The notes below the pieces were generated by a model. That model was not told the DNA's origin and ran no database searches. It worked only from the letters and a program-made list of their open reading frames with translations. DNA of 9,663 bases from an uncultured Mycoplasmataceae bacterium (GTDB lineage Bacteria; Bacillota_I; Bacilli_A; Mycoplasmatales; Mycoplasmoidaceae). The stretch is taken from positions 1 through 9,663 of the forward strand of contig CAMWQH010000019.1 in the NCBI GenBank assembly GCA_947176435.1. The letters are read 5' to 3'. This document shows, piece by piece, positions 1 to 5,615 of this stretch (its first letter is position 1; each line of letters begins with the position of its first letter). A program made the translations under genes and the position numbers.

Positions 1-452
1 TTAATTTTAACAAGACGTGGTTTAATTTCAACTTCTTGGTTTTTTCTAGCATATTCATATAATTTTTTACCATTCACCTTAATTGCAGAAAATTTAGGAG
101 GATATTGATAATATTCTTGCAAAAAGTTTTTCTTTATTGTTTCTAAAATATTTTCTTTTGTAACTTTTTTAACTTGTTTTTTTTCAATAATTTTTCCTGT
201 TATATCATACGAATCTGTTGATATACCAAGTTGAATTTCTGCTATATATGTTTTATTGTCAAGTATTAATTTGCTTAATTCTTTTGTTCCGTTATTAATT
301 CCAATAACCAAAACACCTGTTGCATTGGGGTCTAATGTTCCTGCGTGTCCAACTTTTTTAAAACCAAATTTTTTCTTAATAAATTGAACTACATCATTAG
401 AAGTTCAACCTTTTGGTTTATTAACACAAAATACGTTTTTGTCTATTTGCAT
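1..452 (-). CDS. truB: tRNA pseudouridine-55 synthase TruB (5' part, runs off left edge)
   Basis: TruB converts uridine 55 in the T-loop of tRNAs to pseudouridine. 150 N-terminal residues are visible; the family is usually near 290-300 residues, so about half is missing beyond the left edge. The start of the protein reads N-K-P-K-G-W-T-S (residues 11-18, Trp encoded by TGA). The family signature G-H-A-G-T-L-D-P lies at residues 35-42, with Asp41 as the expected catalytic nucleophile. The conserved Lys-Thr-Tyr (67-69) and the block Y-P-P-K-F-S-A-I-K-V-N-G-K (117-129) also match the family. The ATG at 450-452 fits the normal TruB N-terminus. No clear Shine-Dalgarno sequence precedes it. It is transcribed divergently from the TtcA-like gene across 56 bp. 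In most Firmicutes truB follows rbfA directly; here about 1.5 kb and two genes lie between them. Motifs are seen directly, function is from the family, and I am very sure of the call. Confidence 0.96.
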
Positions 453-508
453 ATATAAAATATATCATTTCTATATTATCATACTTAGCATTATAATTTT
501 TTTAATAT
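453..508. promoter_or_regulatory. Divergent promoter region between truB and the TtcA-like gene
   Basis: This 56-bp, almost pure A+T spacer must hold the starts of both divergent genes unless promoters lie inside coding sequence. On the plus strand a perfect TATAAT is at 492-497, only 11 bp before the ATG at 509. Transcription from it would begin about 3-5 nt before the start codon, giving an almost leaderless mRNA, which agrees with the absence of a Shine-Dalgarno sequence. On the minus strand GATAAT (480-475) is a candidate -10 for truB with a leader of roughly 15 nt. No convincing -35 element is visible on either strand, and at this base composition TATAAT-like strings arise easily by chance. 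Confidence 0.4.
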
Positions 509-1291
509 ATGAGAGAGCTAGTTGGTGGAATCATAAAATCAAATAAAGTTTTTGATTTAATAAAAAATAATGACAAAATTTGTGTTGGAGTTTCATGTGG
601 AAAAGATTCTACTCTCTTATTACTTGCTCTTAATTTATATAAACAATATGTAAAGAACAAATTTAATTGAGATATAAGAATTTATGGTGTCCATATAAAA
701 ATGAATTTATTCCCCAAATTAGATTATTCAAAATACGAATCTTTTTTAAAATCAAAAAAAGTAAATTTTAAACTTGTTGAGTCTAATATGAACGAAATCC
801 TTTTAACAAAAAAGAAAAAAGGCGTAATTCAATGTTCGTTATGTGCTAAGTTAAAAAAAGCCATTTTAGTTAAAGAAGCAAAAAAGTTGAAATGTAACAA
901 GATAGCAATGGCGCATCATGCTGATGATGCAATAGAAACTCTTTTCATGAATATGATTCATGAAGGAAGAATTGCTACTTTTAATCCTAAAAATTATTTT
1001 GATAGAACTAATATGACTTTAATTCGTCCTTTTTGCCTTATTAGAGAACAAGTAATTATCAAGGAAGCAAAAAAACAAAAAATACCAATTATAGAAAAAG
1101 ATTGTCCTATTGATGGAACAACCGAAAGAACTTATATGAAAAAATTTTTAGATGAAAACTTTTATAAAAATAAAAAATTTTCAATGAGTTATGAAAATTT
1201 CTTGATCTCACTATTAAACGGAAAACAATCTAAATTGTGGTTTAACGAAAAAAATAATAAAGACCTATTAAAAGACTATAACCAAAAATAA
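509..1291 (+). CDS. ttcA: TtcA-like tRNA 2-thiocytidine synthase (PP-loop ATPase)
   Basis: A 260-residue PP-loop ATPase of the TtcA/TilS superfamily, most like TtcA, which uses ATP and an iron-sulfur cluster to put sulfur on cytidine 32 of tRNA. The adenylating P-loop is S-C-G-K-D-S at residues 29-34; the family norm is S-G-G-K-D-S, so Cys30 is unusual. A C-S-L-C pair (Cys109, Cys112), the block H-H-A-D-D-A-I-E-T-L-F (136-146) and a third cysteine in D-C-P-I-D (Cys199) match the TtcA three-cysteine cluster pattern. At 260 residues it is shorter than E. coli TtcA (about 310). The ATG at 509 is the first possible start after the in-frame TAA at 503-505. The next ATG, at 701, would delete the P-loop, and the two are separated by one TGA (Trp) codon. 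No Shine-Dalgarno is seen. It is the only plus-strand gene here. Another PP-loop thiolase or a TilS-like lysidine synthase is possible, but the cysteines favour TtcA. Confidence 0.8.
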
Positions 1292-1315
1292 AATCTCAAG
1301 ATTACTCGAGATTTT
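1290..1315. terminator. Bidirectional intrinsic terminator between convergent genes
   Basis: A perfect 8-bp inverted repeat, AAAATCTC (1290-1297) and GAGATTTT (1308-1315), sits between the TAA of the TtcA-like gene (1289-1291) and the TAA of the membrane-protein gene (1317-1319). T-rich tracts follow in both directions: TTTTATT on the plus strand and TTTTATTTTT on the minus strand. In minus-strand RNA the stem can extend to 11 bp through a G-U pair, closing a UAAU tetraloop. The plus-strand version has an A-C mismatch at that place. It should therefore end the nusA-infB-rbfA-membrane-protein transcript better than the TtcA-like transcript. Confidence 0.72.
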
Positions 1316-1316
1316 A

Positions 1317-1964
1317 TTAACTAGGTTTGTGGTATGAATTGAATGATCAAGAATCAGCAAATTCAATTCAACAACAACAAGAATCAACAACTAATAGTAA
1401 TAAACAGAATAATAATATTGATCAAAATATATAGTGGAATATTCTTGAATAATACACCCCATTAATTCCAATAAATCAAGAAGTTATTAAAAATAATAAA
1501 GGTAAAGTTGGAAGAATAATCGAGATATAAGATAATACCATTCCTGCAAACAAAGTATCATGCGCAGTTTTGAAAGCTAATGGTCCACCATTAATATTTT
1601 TTAGTAGTTTATCTGCTTCAATAATATAGAAGATTTGAAAAGCATACAAAACAGCAATAGCTAAAAAGATAATAGATCAAATAAGTGCTAATTTTTTACC
1701 ATTAGATAATCAACCTTCTACTTTGACACCTAAAGATGTGGTTGCAGCCTTAAACCCCTTTTTCTTTTTTGTTTTAGAAAATTTTTCAAAATTTATTTCT
1801 GGAGATTCTTCCGGTTGATCAGCACTAACTTTTTTAGTAGTTACTGGAGCCTTTTCGGGGTCTGTAATCGCAGGAACTACAGATTTAGAAAAACTACCAA
1901 CGTTTTGGTTAATATCATTAGAATCTGGTTCAATTTTTAATTTTGTTTCTTTGTTGTCTTCCAT
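1317..1964 (-). CDS. Unrecognised membrane protein with charged N-terminal tail (215 aa)
   Basis: I do not recognise this protein. With TGA read as Trp the frame runs unbroken for 215 residues. Residues 1-84 are hydrophilic and probably disordered, rich in Asp, Glu, Lys, Pro and Ser, and end in a basic patch (about 66-91, including a K-T-K-K-K-K run). Three hydrophobic stretches follow, at about 92-115, 138-168 and 174-194; the second is long enough to be a helical hairpin. The basic patch before the first helix predicts a cytoplasmic N-terminus. There is no signal peptide or lipobox. The C-terminal tail carries three consecutive cysteines (196-198). The ATG at 1962-1964 lies 37 nt after the rbfA stop with no obvious Shine-Dalgarno, and the gene ends at a terminator, so it is probably the last gene of the nusA-infB-rbfA transcript. 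That the frame is coding rests on its length, its clean hydropathy pattern and its fit between rbfA and the terminator. Function is unknown. Confidence 0.82.
1335..1370. repeat. 10-bp perfect inverted repeat in the membrane-protein tail
   Basis: TGAATTGAAT (1335-1344) and ATTCAATTCA (1361-1370) are exact inverted copies separated by 16 nt, inside the last codons of the membrane-protein gene and some 20 nt from the terminator hairpin. A direct repeat, CAAGAATCA, is nearby at 1348-1356 and 1378-1386. The region is low in complexity (CAA and GAA-like triplets on the plus strand), so chance is a reasonable explanation. It could form a weak stem in mRNA just before the terminator. Confidence 0.5.
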
Positions 1965-2001
1965 ACAATTATTAATTTTAATCTAAATATATATTTATTT
2001 A

Positions 2002-2355
2002 CTATTTTTCTTTATTGTGAATTTCATTTATTAATTCATCAATTTTTAAAGAATTTTGAATAGTCATGTCTTTTTCAAACAAAATATCAGGAATTTTTCT
2101 AATATTCATATTGTGAGCAAGTTGATCACGAAAAACACCTTTTGCAATATTAAGTTGTTCAACCACTTTATCTAACATTTTTCCATCATAATAATCAACA
2201 CTAACAATTATTTTCGAATAATCATCAAGCAATTTAACATGTGTAAAGCATGACATTCTTAATAATTTATCATTAATTAAATTTTTCAATGCATGATTTA
2301 AGTTATTAAGAATTTCTGATTCAATTTTTTCATGCTTATGGTTTGCATATGACAT
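2002..2355 (-). CDS. rbfA: 30S ribosome-binding factor RbfA
   Basis: RbfA is a small KH-fold protein that binds the immature 30S subunit and helps 16S rRNA 5'-end maturation, especially in the cold. The 117 residues match the family's usual size of 110-130. The N-terminal helix (residues about 8-30, containing I-E-S-E-I-L-N-N-L-N), the central beta strand I-I-V-S-V-D-Y-Y (48-55), and the C-terminal block I-P-D-I-L-F-E-K-D followed by an I-D-E-L-I helix are the normal RbfA layout. The gene starts 3 nt after the infB stop, with its ribosome-binding site inside the infB tail, so it is co-transcribed and probably translationally coupled. In Firmicutes truB normally comes next; here the unknown membrane-protein gene follows after 37 nt. 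The ORF contains no internal TGA. The identification is from motif layout and neighbours together. Confidence 0.93.
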   Translation of the reverse strand: MSYANHKHEKIESEILNNLNHALKNLINDKLLRMSCFTHVKLLDDYSKIIVSVDYYDGKMLDKVVEQLNIAKGVFRDQLAHNMNIRKIPDILFEKDMTIQNSLKIDELINEIHNKEK

Positions 2356-2358
2356 ATA

Positions 2359-4188
2359 CTATTCTCCCAACACTTTTTGAACAACTTTGTATGTTTGGAT
2401 AATATCACCAACTTTAATGTCATTGTATTTTTCTAATACAATACCACCTTCCATGCCTGTTGTAATCTTATTAACAACTTCTTTCAAATGTTTCATTGAA
2501 CTAATACCCGTTTTACATATAACTGCTCCATCTCTTAAAACACGAGCTTTATCATTTCTATTAATTTCACCATTTAATACTTGACATCCAATAATTGTTC
2601 CAACTTGGGAATGGTGTCAAATTTGTTTAACTTCAGCCTCGCCGGTTTCTTCTTCAACCATTATTGGATCTAATGTACCAGTTAATAATTTCTCAAGAGA
2701 TTCTTTTAGTTTATAAATAATATCAAAGAAATAAATTTTAACTTTTTGCGCATCTGCTATATCTTTAATGTTTCTTGATGGTTTAATATTAAATCCAATA
2801 ATAATAGCATTTGAAGCTTTTGCTAATTGAACATCAGATTCACTAATACCGCCAACAGCCGTTCTTACAAGTGTAAGTTTAGTACCTGGTATATCAACCT
2901 TAGACACCATTCCTTTAATTGCCTCAAGTGAACCATGAACATCGGTTTTTAAAATTACATTAAGTAATTTTTTACCTTCTGAGTTTTTGTGCATCTCTTG
3001 ATCAAATTGAAATTGTTTTAATTTTTCATTTGCTTTAATTTTTGCAGCAATGTCTTTTACATCTTTTTCATTGATGCTAACTACAAAACGGTCTCCAGCA
3101 GCAGGAACATCGTTTATACCAACAACTTTAACTGGTTGAGAAGGCATTGCAACTTTTACTTCATTATTATTTTCATCAAGCATAATTCTTACTCGACCAT
3201 AAACTCCACCAATAATGATAAAATCTCCTTTAGCTAAAGTACCGTTTTGTACTAAAACTGTAGCAACTGGACCTAGTCCCTTATCAAGTTTTGATTCTAA
3301 AACAACACCAGTTGCTAAACGATCAGGGTTTGCCTTGTACTCATTCATTTCAGCAATTAATAGAATATTCTCTAGTAAATCTGAAACATTTGTTCCTTTA
3401 AGAGCTGAACCTTTAATTGTGATTGTTTCTCCACCTCATTCTTCAGCTGTTAATCCTTTTTCAGACAGTTGTGACATTGCTAAATCTGGGTTTGCAGCAG
3501 GTTTATCAATTTTATTTATAAATACAGCAATTGGAACTCCAGCGGCCTTTGCATGATCAATTGCTTCTTCTGTTTGTGGCTTAATTCCATCATCTGCAGC
3601 AACAATTAAAACAACAATATCAGTAACATTTGCTCCACGTGCTCTCATTTCCGTAAATGCTTCATGACCAGGAGTATCAATGAATGTGATTTTTTTATTT
3701 TTATATTCAACCTGATATGCACCAATATGTTGTGTGATACCACCTGCTTCACCAGAAACTACATGAGTTTTTCTGATGTAATCTAGTAATGTTGTTTTAC
3801 CATGATCAACATGACCCATAATTGTAACTACAGGTGGGCGTGGTTTTAATTTTGATGGGTCATCTTTAATATTTAAATTTTCTAAAATATTAGTTTCATC
3901 AATCGAAACTTGCTTTTGAAAATCATAGTTAAATTCTAAACACAATTCACCCATTTGGTCTTCTGATAATAATGTATTTAAATTCAGCATCTTTCCTTTT
4001 AAGAAAAAATATTTAAGAATGTCAGAAACTGGTTTATTAATTTTCTTAGAAAATTCTTCAACAGTCAAAGGAGATGAAAAAATGAAAACACCATTTTTAA
4101 TTCCTGTGTCTACTTTTTTGAATTGAGACTTTAAGTCAATATTTTGTCTTGTATCATTTTTCTTAAAGTTTTTAAAATTCTTTTTCAT
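2359..4188 (-). CDS. infB: Translation initiation factor IF-2
   Basis: IF-2 is the GTPase that brings initiator tRNA to the 30S subunit and promotes 50S joining. The 609-residue frame is complete, from the ATG at 4186-4188 to TAG at 2359-2361. In order: a short basic N-terminal tail (1-30), an IF2-N domain (about 35-90), and the G domain with G-H-V-D-H-G-K-T (125-132), the switch region G-G-I-T-Q-H-I-G (149-156), D-T-P-G-H-E-A-F (171-178), N-K-I-D (225-228) and S-A-L-K-G (261-265). Beta-barrel domain II begins near 285, followed by domain III and the C-terminal fMet-tRNA-binding domain, ending in V-L-G-E. The length is typical of mycoplasmas, well below the roughly 700-900 of many bacteria because the N-terminal extension is short. 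Two TGA (Trp) codons, near 3435 and 2616, split the gene under the standard code. A strong Shine-Dalgarno precedes it. nusA lies 45 nt upstream and rbfA 3 nt downstream. Confidence 0.97.
2364..2368 (-). promoter_or_regulatory. rbfA ribosome-binding site inside the infB coding end
   Basis: GGGAG on the minus strand lies across the last Leu-Gly-Glu codons of infB, 8 nt before the rbfA ATG (2353-2355). The site is used as infB codons and as the rbfA Shine-Dalgarno, so ribosomes finishing IF-2 are placed to re-initiate on rbfA. It supports the chosen rbfA start. Confidence 0.65.
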
Positions 4189-4193
4189 TTTTT

Positions 4194-4201
4194 ACCTCCT
4201 T
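4194..4201 (-). promoter_or_regulatory. Strong Shine-Dalgarno of infB
   Basis: AAGGAGGT on the minus strand is a full-strength Shine-Dalgarno sequence, 5 nt before the infB ATG. It is the best ribosome-binding site in the window, fixes the infB start, and implies independent high-level initiation of IF-2 and not only coupling to nusA. Confidence 0.85.
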
Positions 4202-4233
4202 ATATATGAAAATTAAAATTGAAAAGAAAGAAA

Positions 4234-5514
4234 CTATTCAGCTTTGTCTTCTTCTTGTTTATCTTCTTTGTGAGAAGATTTTGTGTGTTGATTTGGTGTC
4301 TTAAAATTATTTAAATCAGATAAGTCAACTTTTCAAGTATCAAATTTGTTTAAAACATCATTATTTGATTGATATTTATTAAATGTGCTGTCAAATGTAC
4401 GTTGTTTTAAAGACTTCATATCAATTCTTTGGTATTCTAGTCCTTCTTCACTTGCATCTTTAATTGTTTTAACTTCAACATCTGCATTTAGCATTTTTGA
4501 AACTAACTTAACGTTATTTCCGTGTTTTCCGATTAAAAGAGCAAGTTTTTCTGGTTTGCATACTAAAATTACATTTCTCTTATCTGTAGGTTTTTTAGGT
4601 TCTTCTAATTTAACACCTGCAATTTCAGCAGGAGAACAAACATTAATAATATATCTAGAAAAATCATCTGTATATTCAATTACTTCAATTTTCTCGTTAT
4701 TAATTTGTTCGCTTATAGTTTTAATTCTTGATCCTCTTACACCTATTACAGTTCCTACTGGTTCAATACCAGGTCTGTGAGAGATTACAGAAACTTTAGT
4801 TTTAAAACCAGCAATTCTAGCGATATCTTTTATTTCAATTAATTTTTCTTGAATTTCAGGAATTTGAAGATTTAAAAAATATTTAACTAATCCAACATCT
4901 GCACGAGATAGAATAATTGGTCATCCTTTAGATTGTTCTTTTATATCTTTAATATAAAAACTATATTTTTGACCAGGGATTAATGTTTCTCCAGGGATTT
5001 TTTCAGAATTAGATAAGAAACCAAAAGTTGTACCTAAGTTTACAACAACAAAACCTGATCTTGAATCAACTTTTTCTACTTCTGCCTGAATTACTGTCCC
5101 AAGTTTTTCTTTTCATTCTTTAAAAACTTGAACATTAGATTGAATGGTGATATTGCTCTTAAATATTTGCAAAATATGTAAAACTACAGAACGATCTAAT
5201 TTAGATAAATCGATTGGTTCTTTAATTTCTTCACCAACATTTACATTTTCATTAATTTTCTTTGCATCTTCTAAAAGAATTTCGCAATAGTCATTAAAAT
5301 CATCATATGGTTCAACAACTTTTAAAAGTTTGTTAACTTCTAATTTTTTATTATCGATATCAACAATTACTTCTACTACAGTTTCGGGATATTCCTTAAC
5401 ATAAGCCTTGGTAATTGCATCTTTTAACGCATCAGAAACATTGTCACGAGGAATTCTTTTTTCATCAGCAATTAATTTTATATTGTTGATTAATTCAACA
5501 TTTATATTATTCAT
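4234..5514 (-). CDS. nusA: Transcription termination/antitermination factor NusA
   Basis: NusA binds RNA polymerase and the nascent RNA, lengthens pauses and strengthens intrinsic terminators. The frame is 426 residues, from the ATG at 5512-5514 to TAG at 4234-4236. The N-terminal polymerase-binding domain covers about 1-130, an S1 RNA-binding domain about 135-205, and two KH domains follow. KH1 has G-V-R-G-S-R-I-K (258-265); KH2 has L-L-I-G-K-H-G-N-N-V (326-335). After about 375 comes a hydrophilic tail ending in a Lys/Glu/Asp-rich segment, with no sign of the C-terminal acidic repeats of E. coli NusA; Gram-positive proteins lack them too. Three TGA (Trp) codons, at residues 134, 197 and 394, break it under the standard code. 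It has an AAGGAG Shine-Dalgarno and a hairpin-bearing leader. rimP, normally just upstream, is absent; ylxR and the L7Ae-like gene, normally just downstream, are also absent. Confidence 0.96.
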
Positions 5515-5520
5515 TTTTTT

Positions 5521-5526
5521 CTCCTT
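5521..5526 (-). promoter_or_regulatory. nusA Shine-Dalgarno
   Basis: AAGGAG on the minus strand, 6 nt before the nusA ATG. The stretch AAAAGGAG (5528-5521) could pair with CTTCTTTT (5541-5534) in an 8-bp stem with one G-U pair and a 5-nt loop. That would hide the site and compete with the lower 3' arm of the upstream hairpin. The site itself is clear; the competing stem is weak, mostly A-U, and only an inference. Confidence 0.7.
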
Positions 5527-5530
5527 TTTA

Positions 5531-5568
5531 TTTAAAAGAAGGAAGTTAGTTAAACCAACTTCCTCCTT
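5531..5568 (-). terminator. Hairpin terminator after polC, within the nusA leader
   Basis: In minus-strand RNA, 5568-5554 can pair with 5550-5536 as an uninterrupted 15-bp stem (two G-U pairs) around a UUA loop. Its core is AGGAAGTT paired with AACTTCCT. The only T-run is TTTT at 5537-5534, half of it inside the stem, and AAAT follows, so the U-tract is short and imperfect. The opposite strand replaces the G-U pairs by A-C mismatches, so the element is built for minus-strand transcription. It lies about 50 nt after the polC stop and so may end polC mRNA. It also lies downstream of a candidate nusA promoter and may act as an attenuator. Confidence 0.62.
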
Positions 5569-5580
5569 GATGTTTGTTAT

Positions 5581-5586
5581 ATTATA
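5581..5586 (-). promoter_or_regulatory. Candidate nusA operon promoter (-10 box)
   Basis: A perfect TATAAT on the minus strand between the polC stop and the hairpin. Transcription from it would start near 5574, giving a leader of about 60 nt that begins a few bases before the hairpin. I see no good -35 sequence about 17 bp upstream. At this A+T content a single -10 match is weak evidence, but its position between the polC stop and the hairpin makes sense. Confidence 0.42.
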
Positions 5587-5615
5587 ACAACATTTAATAG
5601 TTTAATATGATTATT

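Noticed and set aside
1336..1433. Plus-strand Gln/Asn/Ser-rich reading of the region after the TtcA-like gene, resembling a low-complexity surface-protein tail.
   Set aside because: It has no start signal and ends quickly in a stop. It is the antisense of the hydrophobic C-terminus of the minus-strand membrane protein.
3215..3556. A 113-codon plus-strand open frame inside infB.
   Set aside because: It is antisense to the well-conserved IF-2 G domain and domain II and resembles no protein; it is a shadow frame.
4385..4780. A 131-codon plus-strand open frame with hydrophobic stretches, opposite nusA.
   Set aside because: It lies antisense to the S1/KH region of NusA. The hydrophobic look comes from reading A+T-rich antisense codons.
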